From an uncultured Bacilli bacterium (GTDB taxonomy: Bacteria; Bacillota_I; Bacilli_A; RF39; UBA660), in the NCBI GenBank assembly GCA_947631135.1, contig CANRKE010000062.1, positions 1 through 7,023 on the forward strand: a stretch of DNA of 7,023 nucleotides, given 5' to 3'. Below, piece by piece: positions 1-6,873 of the stretch. The translations under genes were made by a program, and so were the position numbers. The stretch's first letter is position 1. Each line of letters begins with the position of its first letter. The notes beneath the pieces are model-generated. The model had not been told where the DNA came from, searched no databases, and saw only the letters and a program-made list of their open reading frames with translations.

Positions 1-82
1 ATATTATTCTAAAAAAATTGCCAAAAGTCTTTTTTTATATTCAATTTTTTTTAATTTTTTTCTTATTTCTTGACAAATACAC

Positions 83-119
83 AAAAAAAATATCATAACT
101 TTTAAATTATGATATTTTT
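83..119 (-). terminator. Intrinsic terminator of rnr-smpB
   Basis: Thirteen-base perfect arms at 86-98 and 107-119 enclose an 8-base loop. Read on the minus strand, the hairpin starts 5 bases after the smpB stop and is followed by a run of eight T (complement of 83-90), the standard Rho-independent layout. The stem is AT-rich, as expected in this genome. The A-run on the other side means it could also work for transcription from the left. Confidence 0.8.
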
Positions 120-124
120 AATTT

Positions 125-565
125 TTAATATCTATATTTGATATTTTGTCTTAATTCACGTTCTTGATCTCGCTTTTTAATAGTTTCTCTTTTATCATAA
201 AGTTTTTTACCTTTACAAATTCCAAGTAAAACCTTTACTCTATTATTTTTAAAATATAATTTAATTGGTATTAATGAATAACCATCTAAATCTAATTTAT
301 TTTTAATCTTTTTTATTTCATTTTTATGAAGCAATAATTTCCTTGGCTTATTCTCATCATGATTAAAAATGTTACCTTTATCATAATGTGATATATGCAT
401 ATTTATTAAAAATATTTCATTATTTCTAACAATTCCATAACAATCTTTTATATTTGCTTTTCCATTTCTTATAGATTTTACTTCTGTACCAACTAAAACT
501 ATACCGCATTCTATTTTTTCTTCAATGAAATAGTTAAAACTTGCAGTTCTATTTAAGATTTCCAT
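125..565 (-). CDS. smpB: SsrA-binding protein SmpB
   Basis: SmpB binds the tRNA-like domain of tmRNA and carries it into stalled ribosomes, starting trans-translation in the cytoplasm. The 146-residue protein is full length for the family (about 150). Hallmarks visible are NRTASFNYFIEE (5-16), GIVLVGTEVKSIRNGKANI (21-39), HISHYDKGN (58-65), the basic RKLLLHKNEI (75-84), GYSLIPIKLYF (95-105) and the GKKLYDKRETIKKRDQER tail (119-136), which forms the helix that enters the mRNA channel. The ATG at 563-565 has an AGAGGA site at 575-580 with a 9-base spacer; that site lies inside the last codons of rnr, so translation is probably coupled. The gene follows rnr by 4 bases and ends at the terminator just left of it. 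The ssrA gene is not in the window but often lies beyond smpB in Firmicutes. Confidence 0.97.
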   Translation of the reverse strand: MEILNRTASFNYFIEEKIECGIVLVGTEVKSIRNGKANIKDCYGIVRNNEIFLINMHISHYDKGNIFNHDENKPRKLLLHKNEIKKIKNKLDLDGYSLIPIKLYFKNNRVKVLLGICKGKKLYDKRETIKKRDQERELRQNIKYRY

Positions 566-569
566 ATAA

Positions 570-2681
570 TCATATCCTCTTTTTAGTTAATTTTTTTTCA
601 TCATGAATATTAAAATCTATAGTTCGTTCTTCTTTAGAAGCTCCAACTACTTCTACTTCTACTTCATCACCTAAATTATAAACATGTCTTCTATTTTCGT
701 CACTCATAGTTTCATTTAATTCATCATACATGAAGTATCCACCTTTTAAATCGGAAATATGAACTAATCCCTCTATTTTATTTGGAAGTGATACATATAA
801 TCCAAAATTAGTTATAGATACGATTCTTCCCTTAAATATATCACCGATATGACTTTCCATATATTCTGCCATAAACATCTTATCGACTTCTCTTTCAGCA
901 TCGACCGCATTTCTTTCAGTTTGTGAAATATGATTTGTAATATAAGGTAAATCTGAATTCACTTCATTTATCGCACTATTACTATAATCATAATCTATTA
1001 AAAATCTTCTTATAATTCTATGAACAATTAAATCTGAATATCTTCTTATAGGAGAAGTGAAATGGCAATAATCTTTAAGTGCAAGAGCGTAGTGTCCTAA
1101 ATTAATATTAGAATAATATGCTTTAGTCATACATCTAAGTAATTTACTAGATAATATATCATATATAGGAGTTTCTAATAAATCATTTAATACTTTTTGC
1201 ATTGCCTTAGGTGATATATCACCTCTTTTACCATTTACTTTATATCCTAATACACTAATATATCTTAAAAATTCATCAATTTTTTCTTTTTCTGGATATT
1301 CATGAACTCTGTATACACATGGAAGTTCCATATTAGATAAGTGAGTTGCTACTGTTTCATTTGCTGCAATCATAAAATCTTCAATTAACTTTTCACCTGA
1401 TGATCTTTCTCTTAATTTAACATCAATACAATGTCCTTCATCATTTATAATAACTTTTGCTTCTTCTTGATCAAAATCTATATATCCATTTTTAATTTTA
1501 TTATTTCTTAAAATATCAGCAAGTTCTTTCATAGTTTTTAAATCACTAACAAAATCTTCATAACTCTCTGGTGTTATACCTTCATCTAAAATTTTATTTA
1601 CACATTTATAAGTCATTTGTTTTCTTGATCTAATAACACATTCATATATATCATGATCAAAAATATTACCATCACTATTTATATGCATTTCACAACATAT
1701 TGCTAATCTATCAACACTAGGATTTAATGAGCATATTCCATTAGATAGATAATGTGGCAACATAGGTATAACAGTATTAGCAAGATATACACTATTACCT
1801 CTATTTAATGCTTCTTTATCTAAATTTGAATTGGGTTTTACATAGTAACTAACATCTGCTATACAAACTTTTAAAATATAAGTACCATCATCATTTTTAA
1901 TTATACCTATTGCATCATCTATATCTTTTGTATCATCGCCATCTATTGTAAATATAACTTCATTTGTTAAATCTTTTTTACCTTCATATTCATTATCTAA
2001 AACTTTTGATGGAATATCATCTAACTCTTTCATAGCTTCTTCATCATATTTAACTGGTATTTTATGTTCATAGGCAACTGATATAATATCAACACCAGGG
2101 TCATCTTTATGTCCTATTACATCAATTACTTTACCACTATAATTATCACCATTAATTTTATCACCTAATTTAACTAATACTTTATGTCCTACTACTGCTC
2201 CATTTAAATCATTAGGATCTATCAATATATCAAATTTTAATTTACTATTATCAGGTTTAATATAGTATTTGTTATCTTTTTGTATAACCTCACCAACTAT
2301 ATCATCTACTTCTCTTTTAATTATATTTATTACTTTAGCACTTATTGGTGTAGTTCTATCATTTATTTCTATATCAACAAAATCTCTATCTATTGCTCCA
2401 TTTAAATTTTCTTTGTTTATTTTTATCCTTTCGTCACCAATTATTACATAAGCTTCACCCATCTTTGTAATATTTATTGTTCCTTTTTTTAGATGACAAT
2501 ATTTAAAAAGCATATATTTATCTTTTTTTGTATGATATACATCTCCGCTTTCAACAAGATCATTAAGTTCTTTTTCAAAATCTAATATTTTATTTTTAGG
2601 AATGTATAATTTTTCTACTATCTCATGTAATTCATATGCCCTTTCTTCTTTTTCTAAAAATGTAAGTATATCGTCTTTCAT
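570..2681 (-). CDS. rnr: Ribonuclease R (3'-5' exoribonuclease, RNB family)
   Basis: RNase R degrades structured RNA 3' to 5', including rRNA fragments and mRNA released by trans-translation, in which it cooperates with SmpB-tmRNA. The 703 residues fit Firmicutes RNase R. In order: N-terminal winged-helix-like part (about 1-60), cold-shock-type OB folds (about 65-200), RNB catalytic domain (about 235-565) and C-terminal S1 domain (about 610-692; GDIFKGRIVSITNFGLYVSL). The metal-binding motif TIDGDDTKDIDDAI gives Asp247, Asp253, Asp255 and Asp256, matching the four catalytic aspartates of E. coli RNase R; the usual Ala after the second acidic pair is Thr251. Other signatures are ADVSYYV (275-281), RGNSVYLANTVIPMLP (294-309), LSNGICSLNP (312-321) and HFTSPIRRYSDLIVHR (540-555). 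The ATG start has a near-perfect AAGGTGAT site at 2685-2692. The stop is TGA. The usual secG is not upstream; a divergent adhesin operon is there instead. Confidence 0.97.
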   Translation of the reverse strand: MKDDILTFLEKEERAYELHEIVEKLYIPKNKILDFEKELNDLVESGDVYHTKKDKYMLFKYCHLKKGTINITKMGEAYVIIGDERIKINKENLNGAIDRDFVDIEINDRTTPISAKVINIIKREVDDIVGEVIQKDNKYYIKPDNSKLKFDILIDPNDLNGAVVGHKVLVKLGDKINGDNYSGKVIDVIGHKDDPGVDIISVAYEHKIPVKYDEEAMKELDDIPSKVLDNEYEGKKDLTNEVIFTIDGDDTKDIDDAIGIIKNDDGTYILKVCIADVSYYVKPNSNLDKEALNRGNSVYLANTVIPMLPHYLSNGICSLNPSVDRLAICCEMHINSDGNIFDHDIYECVIRSRKQMTYKCVNKILDEGITPESYEDFVSDLKTMKELADILRNNKIKNGYIDFDQEEAKVIINDEGHCIDVKLRERSSGEKLIEDFMIAANETVATHLSNMELPCVYRVHEYPEKEKIDEFLRYISVLGYKVNGKRGDISPKAMQKVLNDLLETPIYDILSSKLLRCMTKAYYSNINLGHYALALKDYCHFTSPIRRYSDLIVHRIIRRFLIDYDYSNSAINEVNSDLPYITNHISQTERNAVDAEREVDKMFMAEYMESHIGDIFKGRIVSITNFGLYVSLPNKIEGLVHISDLKGGYFMYDELNETMSDENRRHVYNLGDEVEVEVVGASKEERTIDFNIHDEKKLTKKRI

Positions 2682-2806
2682 AACATCACCTTCAATACCA
2701 TTATAAAATAAAAATACATTTTTTTCTATACTTATCCTATAATAATTCTATAATATTAAAAAAAATAAATTTTTTTTAATATTACAATTTGAAATAATTT
2801 GAGCAT

Positions 2807-2876
2807 TTTTGTATAACAAAATTATTATTTTTGCACGTAATTTGCAATTTAATAGTTCAAAAATCAGAGTTTTGAA
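2807..2876. repeat. Three successive inverted repeats in the rnr/adhesin divergent region
   Basis: Three perfect short inverted repeats lie in a row: TTTTGT-ata-ACAAAA (2807-2821), TTGCA-cgtaatt-TGCAA (2831-2847) and TTCAAAA-atcagag-TTTTGAA (2856-2876). Their centres are 25 and 27 bases apart, and all lie upstream of the rightward promoter at 2900-2928. They do not share one consensus, and A/T-rich arms arise easily by chance, so a role as regulator sites is a guess. The rest of 2682-2899 is A/T tracts; I see several -10-like hexamers for rnr but no convincing -35/-10 pair. Confidence 0.35.
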
Positions 2877-2899
2877 GAAAATTCATCGTTTTTTATGGT

Positions 2900-2928
2900 T
2901 TGTATATATTTTCTTATTATGGTATAGT
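2900..2928 (+). promoter_or_regulatory. Extended -10 promoter of the adhesin-sortase operon
   Basis: TTGTAT at 2900-2905, a 17-base spacer and TATAGT at 2923-2928, preceded by TG one base upstream (2920-2921), form a good sigma-A-type extended -10 promoter. Transcription would start near 2935 and give a 5' leader of about 30 bases. The in-frame TTG at 2900 is therefore better read as part of the -35 box than as a start codon. Confidence 0.6.
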
Positions 2929-2942
2929 TGCCATATCCCGGG
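2918..2942. promoter_or_regulatory. Candidate operator over the adhesin -10 and start site
   Basis: TATGGTA-tagt-TGCCATA (2918-2935) is an inverted repeat with one mismatched pair. It overlaps the -10 box and is followed at once by the palindrome CCCGGG (2937-2942), a GC island in a very AT-rich stretch. A repressor bound here would block the polymerase. The regulator is unknown and none is encoded in the window. Confidence 0.35.
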
Positions 2943-2952
2943 AAATTATACG

Positions 2953-2957
2953 AGGAG
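2953..2957 (+). promoter_or_regulatory. Ribosome binding site that fixes a TTG start
   Basis: AGGAG at 2953-2957 stands 8 bases before TTG at 2966. No in-frame ATG or GTG lies near, and the protein from this TTG begins with a textbook signal peptide (MNKK plus a hydrophobic run). This decides the start against the upstream TTG at 2900. Confidence 0.8.
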
Positions 2958-2965
2958 ATGATTTA

Positions 2966-4486
2966 TTGAATAAAAAAATATTTATTTTAATTTTAACATT
3001 ATTTTCATTTTTTATATTTGATCAAGTAAAAGCTGAACAAGATGAATTTTATGAAGCTGAGTGGATACCTAACATATATTTAAGAAAAGTATATCATGGT
3101 CAAAGTAGAAATCAAGAAGCAAGATATGTACGTAGAAAAAGTGATGATATGTTTGCATATTGTGTTGAACATGGAGTTGCTGCTACATTAGGAAATACAT
3201 ATAATGCTGAAGATGTAGAATCAAAAGATGAATTAGGTATTTCTAAAGAAGCAATGGATAAGATAAAAGCAATAGCTTATTATGGATATGGATATGATAA
3301 TCATACTGAAGATAAATGGTATGTTGTTAGTCAAGTTTTAATATGGAGAGCAATGTATCCAGATATGGAAGTATATTATACTAATGGTTTTAGAGGTGAA
3401 GCAATATATCCATACAATAATGAAGAAGCTGAAATATTAAATCTTGTTAATAATCATTATACAAAGCCAAGTTTTGATAATGCAACAAAAACAGTAAAAA
3501 TGGGAGATACTATAACAATAAATGATGATAATAATGTATTAAGTAATTATGTTATTGTTGAAAATGACACAGTTGATGCAAATATTGATGGTAACCTCTT
3601 AAAAATAACTCCTAAAAAAAGTGGAAATACCACATTAAAATTACAAAGGAAAGACAATAGATATGAAAAACAATTCTTTTTGTGGACAAATGACGTATCA
3701 CAAAATCAAGTAACTACAGGTAATTTAGATATTGTTGAGATAAATTTAAATATTGAATCATATGAAACTAAACTAGAAATAAATAAAACTGGTGAAGATA
3801 TAGTAATAGATGATGGTAAATATAAATATGTTTCTGTTAAGTTAAAAGATGTTGTTTTTGAATTATATGCTGATGAAGATATATATGATAATAATGTACT
3901 TAAATATAGGAAAGATGAACTAATAGAAAAAGTTAAAACAGATAAAAATGGATATATTAGAGTAGACAACCTGTATTATGGTAAATATAGGTTAGTTGAA
4001 ATAGAATCTAATCTTAATAATGAAATATTAGATGAAGATATAAAATTTGAATTAAATAAAGATAATAATTTTATTAAATTAGATATAGAAAATAAATTAG
4101 ATAGAAAAAAATTAGAATTCTATAAAGTAGATAAAGATACTAATGAACCATTATCTGATACTTATATTGAAATATATACTGAAGATAATAAGTTAATATA
4201 TAGTGGTATTACTGATAGTGAAGGTAAAATTATTATAGATGATTTATTTATTGGTAAATTTTATATTAAGGAAGTTAAATCAAAAGATGGATATATATTA
4301 TCAGATAATATTATTAACTTTGAAATAAAAAAATATGATAAAGATCCTATTAAAATTATTATGACTAATGAACTTATTAAAGATGTACCAAGTACTTATA
4401 AAGATGATATAAATTATCAGTTAATATTTTCAATTATTATAACATCACTTGGATTATATGTTGTTAAAAATAAAAAAGAATATTAA
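2966..4486 (+). CDS. Thioester-domain / Cna-B surface adhesin with divergent sorting signal
   Basis: A 506-residue wall or surface protein. Signal peptide 1-23 (MNKK, hydrophobic 5-19, cleavage likely after VKA). About 30-165 looks like a thioester (TQXA-type) domain: Cys66 in FAYCVEHG and Gln123 in VVSQVLIW match the Cys-Gln pair whose thioester captures host amines in streptococcal adhesins. About 166-245 is an Ig-like segment. Two SpaA/Cna-B domains follow, about 266-378 and 380-469. Their presumed isopeptide residues are Lys274/Glu345/Asn376 and Lys387/Glu436/Asn468; LEFYKVDKDTNEPLSDTYIE is typical. The C-terminus has VPSTY (474-478), a membrane span (about 483-500) and KNKKEY, which is a sorting signal with Val for Leu and Tyr for Gly of LPXTG. 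The TTG start was chosen for its ribosome site and signal peptide. It overlaps the sortase gene by 29 bases, so that sortase is the likely anchoring enzyme. Domain calls are from motifs, not a search. No pilin motif was recognised, so a single-chain adhesin is favoured over a pilus subunit. Confidence 0.85.
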   Translation: MNKKIFILILTLFSFFIFDQVKAEQDEFYEAEWIPNIYLRKVYHGQSRNQEARYVRRKSDDMFAYCVEHGVAATLGNTYNAEDVESKDELGISKEAMDKIKAIAYYGYGYDNHTEDKWYVVSQVLIWRAMYPDMEVYYTNGFRGEAIYPYNNEEAEILNLVNNHYTKPSFDNATKTVKMGDTITINDDNNVLSNYVIVENDTVDANIDGNLLKITPKKSGNTTLKLQRKDNRYEKQFFLWTNDVSQNQVTTGNLDIVEINLNIESYETKLEINKTGEDIVIDDGKYKYVSVKLKDVVFELYADEDIYDNNVLKYRKDELIEKVKTDKNGYIRVDNLYYGKYRLVEIESNLNNEILDEDIKFELNKDNNFIKLDIENKLDRKKLEFYKVDKDTNEPLSDTYIEIYTEDNKLIYSGITDSEGKIIIDDLFIGKFYIKEVKSKDGYILSDNIINFEIKKYDKDPIKIIMTNELIKDVPSTYKDDINYQLIFSIIITSLGLYVVKNKKEY

Positions 4487-5078
4487 AAAAATATTATCTC
4501 TAATATTGATATTAATAGGAACATGTTTTAGTTTTATTTACGTTTATAAAAAATATAATATACGTATTCAAGAAAAAAATAAAATTGATGTATTTTTAAA
4601 TAATAATAACTATGATAGTATTAATAAAATTGATAGTCATATAGAACAAGTATCAAATAATATAAATGATGAATACTTATTCATATTAGAAATACCAAAA
4701 ATAAATTTAAAAAAAGGAATTTATTCATATGAATCTAAAAATAATAATGTTAATAAAAATATAATGATTTTAAAACAATCTGATATGCCTGATGTTGATA
4801 AAGGAAATATATTACTTGCTTCACATTCTGGAAATAGTAATGTTTCACACTTTAAAAATTTAGATAATCTAAAATATAATGATATTTTATATATTTATTA
4901 TAAAGGATATAAATATATGTATAGAGTTAATAATGTATATAAACAAGAGAAAAAGGGATATATTAATGTATCTCGTGAAATTAACAAAAGTACTTTGACA
5001 TTGATAACTTGTGATAAAACAAATAAAAATTACCAACTAGTTTTCATATGTTATTTAGATAATATTATTGCTTTTTAA
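4458..5078 (+). CDS. Sortase family transpeptidase
   Basis: A membrane-bound cysteine transpeptidase that would cleave the sorting signal of the neighbouring adhesin and link it to the wall or another subunit. From the ATG at 4458 it has 206 residues: basic start, one membrane anchor (about 12-30), a linker, then the sortase beta-barrel. Signatures are LEIPKINLKKGIYSYES (about 77-93), SDMPDVDKGNILLASHSG with catalytic His123, and TLTLITC with catalytic Cys185. The usual third residue, Arg, about 8-10 residues after Cys, appears as Gln193 in NYQLVF. It is compact and lacks a C-terminal membrane span, so it is not a typical class C pilus sortase; class is undecided. The reading frame opens inside the adhesin gene; a TTG at 4449 is the alternative start, but neither has a strong ribosome site, which points to translational coupling. 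The gene ends against a palindromic terminator. Confidence 0.9.
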   Translation: MLLKIKKNIKKILSLILILIGTCFSFIYVYKKYNIRIQEKNKIDVFLNNNNYDSINKIDSHIEQVSNNINDEYLFILEIPKINLKKGIYSYESKNNNVNKNIMILKQSDMPDVDKGNILLASHSGNSNVSHFKNLDNLKYNDILYIYYKGYKYMYRVNNVYKQEKKGYINVSREINKSTLTLITCDKTNKNYQLVFICYLDNIIAF

Positions 5079-5114
5079 AATACAATACATTAGTTTAAAC
5101 TAATGTATTGTATT
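5079..5114. terminator. 36-bp perfect palindrome, likely bidirectional terminator
   Basis: An uninterrupted perfect palindrome with 18-base arms, centred on TTTAAA between 5096 and 5097. It begins on the base after the sortase stop and ends 3 bases before the stop of the convergent gene. Its place between convergent genes fits a two-way terminator. The T-tracts are weak: GTTCT follows on the plus strand and a TTTT run on the minus strand. Confidence 0.7.
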
Positions 5115-5117
5115 GTT

Positions 5118-6833
5118 CTAATATTCAGCTTGAAATAGAGGGGAAGCCTCATCACCTGATTCAATTATGGTATTTCCATCATAGGTTTTTATTTCTGGCA
5201 AAGTTATCGGTTCATATTCAGGGTTATTCTTTTTAGTTCCATCAGAGTTTATAAGTCTTACTATTCGCTTATTTTTATAATCAATATAATCTCTTGTATC
5301 ATCTTTACTTCTTAATGGTTCATGTCCATTCATATCTATTGTTATGTTTTGGATATTATCATTTTTCCTTAGTATTACTCTTGAGTAATATGTTTCTGTA
5401 TTTGGAATGTTATTGAAGTTAGTGTACATTATTGTTCTTGTATATTTAATACCTTTTCTAAATTTATTGTATGTATCATAATTTTTTTCAACTTCATCAA
5501 TTGGAGAAATTCCCTGTATTATTTTATTATAACACGTATATTCTGTAGATAGTTGATTATAATAAGATAGTAATGGATTTGGATTAAAGCCACCTAGTGT
5601 TGATTTTCTACTAACATATGTTCCCTTTTTAAATGTTCCGTGATTCCATTGTTCATTCAACTTAATTCTATTGTTTTCTTTATCTACATTTTCACTTGTG
5701 TATAAATTAATCCATGCATTTTTTGAATATGTACCTATAGGATATATATAACCTCTTGAATCTGTGTAATTCCAAAATATTAAACCTGTTGTACCTAAAT
5801 CATAATTTGTTACATCATTTAAATATATATATTCATCTCCATCTTTTAAATCACGTGTTAAATATGTTAATGTATTCTTTGCATAATAAGTGTTTATTTG
5901 GTTAATTTCTTTACCATCAATATCATAGTCATATGTTCCAAATATATATGTTGAATCTGTTCCATTATTTTTTGCGCATATATTCATATAATAATAATTA
6001 TCTATAATCGAAATATTATTAGCTTTTATTTGTTTTACACTATCTCCATTTATATTAAAGCTACCTAAACTTTTATATTTTTCTTCACTATATTTTAACG
6101 GAGAAAAATTTGTATTATTGCCTAATTCACCTAATCCATTATCTACTAGATTTTGTGATACAGTAATATTTATTGTTTTGTTATCCCCTACATTTTTTCC
6201 ATCAATAGTATTTCCATATATCTTTAAATCTTCTAAAGCACCATTAGTTGTATTTGATATTACTGTTATTTCATCTTTTGGTGATTTAGCTAATTTTTGC
6301 CTTGCTTCTATTTGTATTTTAAAGCTACCACTTCTATTTAATATATAACTTTGATTTACATTATTAGAATTTTCTATCCATAATTGTAATTTATATTTAT
6401 TAATATCTTTACCATTTATTCCTATACTTCGTTTTAAGTAATCATTCGTATTGGCTAGTTCATGAAAGTTACCTTCATTTACTATTTCATTGTTACTTAA
6501 TAATTTCCATTTAAAGTTTTCATCTTTTAGAGCTAGAGATAGATCTATATCAACAAGTTTAATATCATAATATGCATAACTATTTCCTTTATTTTCAACA
6601 TTAAAACTAAATACACTAGCTTTTTCTTCTACTTCATCACTATTTATTGGAAGTAAATTATCAATTGTTACTTCTTCTCCATCAATATATTCTACATCAA
6701 GATTACCTAGTTTAGTTGAGTTATTGCTATTACTTGTATTAAAGAACATTGCGTAACTCACAACAAGTACTCCAATTATTATTACTACAATAAATATTAT
6801 TATTGTATTTCTTACTATTTTCTTTTTATCCAA
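5118..6833 (-). CDS. TasA/camelysin-like N-terminus fused to phage-tail-like modules; surface or matrix protein
   Basis: I cannot name this 571-residue protein with certainty. Residues 1-8 are basic and 9-28 are a strong hydrophobic segment ending SYA-MF, like the cleavage site of SipW-type signal peptides (compare TWA-AF of TasA). The next part (LGNLDVEYIDG, 42-52; VFSFNVENKGNSYAYYDIKL, 74-93; KYKLQLWIEN, 147-155) resembles the TasA/CalY fold. Then LEDLKIYGNTIDG (200-212) and the C-terminal LPEIKTYDGNTIIES (545-559) are phrases I associate with phage tail proteins. Between them lies a beta-rich module (about 318-418; RDLKDGDEYIYLND, LIFWNYTDSRGYIYPIGTYS). There is no LPXTG or wall-binding repeat, and the end looks complete. 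The start is TTG with AGGTG 7 bases upstream; no better start is in frame because a TAA lies at 6849-6851. It is transcribed toward the sortase gene, from its own promoter and a structured leader. Role: extracellular fibre or matrix component (inference). No SipW peptidase is in the window. Confidence 0.65.
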   Translation of the reverse strand: MDKKKIVRNTIIIFIVVIIIGVLVVSYAMFFNTSNSNNSTKLGNLDVEYIDGEEVTIDNLLPINSDEVEEKASVFSFNVENKGNSYAYYDIKLVDIDLSLALKDENFKWKLLSNNEIVNEGNFHELANTNDYLKRSIGINGKDINKYKLQLWIENSNNVNQSYILNRSGSFKIQIEARQKLAKSPKDEITVISNTTNGALEDLKIYGNTIDGKNVGDNKTINITVSQNLVDNGLGELGNNTNFSPLKYSEEKYKSLGSFNINGDSVKQIKANNISIIDNYYYMNICAKNNGTDSTYIFGTYDYDIDGKEINQINTYYAKNTLTYLTRDLKDGDEYIYLNDVTNYDLGTTGLIFWNYTDSRGYIYPIGTYSKNAWINLYTSENVDKENNRIKLNEQWNHGTFKKGTYVSRKSTLGGFNPNPLLSYYNQLSTEYTCYNKIIQGISPIDEVEKNYDTYNKFRKGIKYTRTIMYTNFNNIPNTETYYSRVILRKNDNIQNITIDMNGHEPLRSKDDTRDYIDYKNKRIVRLINSDGTKKNNPEYEPITLPEIKTYDGNTIIESGDEASPLFQAEY

Positions 6834-6840
6834 ATTAAAA

Positions 6841-6865
6841 CACCTACCTTATTTTAAGGTAAGTG
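6841..6865 (-). promoter_or_regulatory. Hairpin sequestering the ribosome binding site
   Basis: In the transcript CACTTACCTTA, a 3-base loop AAA and TAAGGTAGGTG pair over 11 positions with a single U-G wobble. The 3' arm contains the AGGTG ribosome site used for the TTG at 6831-6833, so the folded hairpin would repress translation. Confidence 0.6.
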
Positions 6866-6873
6866 AATTGGTC

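Noticed and set aside
70..75. Consensus -35 TTGACA on the plus strand
   Set aside because: No good -10 lies 16-18 bases on, and the hairpin terminator follows at once; it would only make RNA antisense to smpB.
570..572. TGA read as tryptophan (mycoplasma code) at the end of rnr
   Set aside because: All tryptophan codons checked in the surface genes are TGG, and the protein ends at a normal place after the S1 domain. Read-through would add only about 7 residues over smpB.
2269..2451. 60-codon plus-strand ORF within rnr, and similar antisense ORFs at 3706-3969 and 6118-6348
   Set aside because: They lie opposite strongly supported genes, have no ribosome site, and show the low-complexity hydrophobic composition of reversed AT-rich coding DNA.
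2900..2965. N-terminal extension of the adhesin from TTG at 2900
   Set aside because: It has no ribosome site, overlaps the -35 box of the promoter, and would bury the signal peptide behind 22 extra residues.
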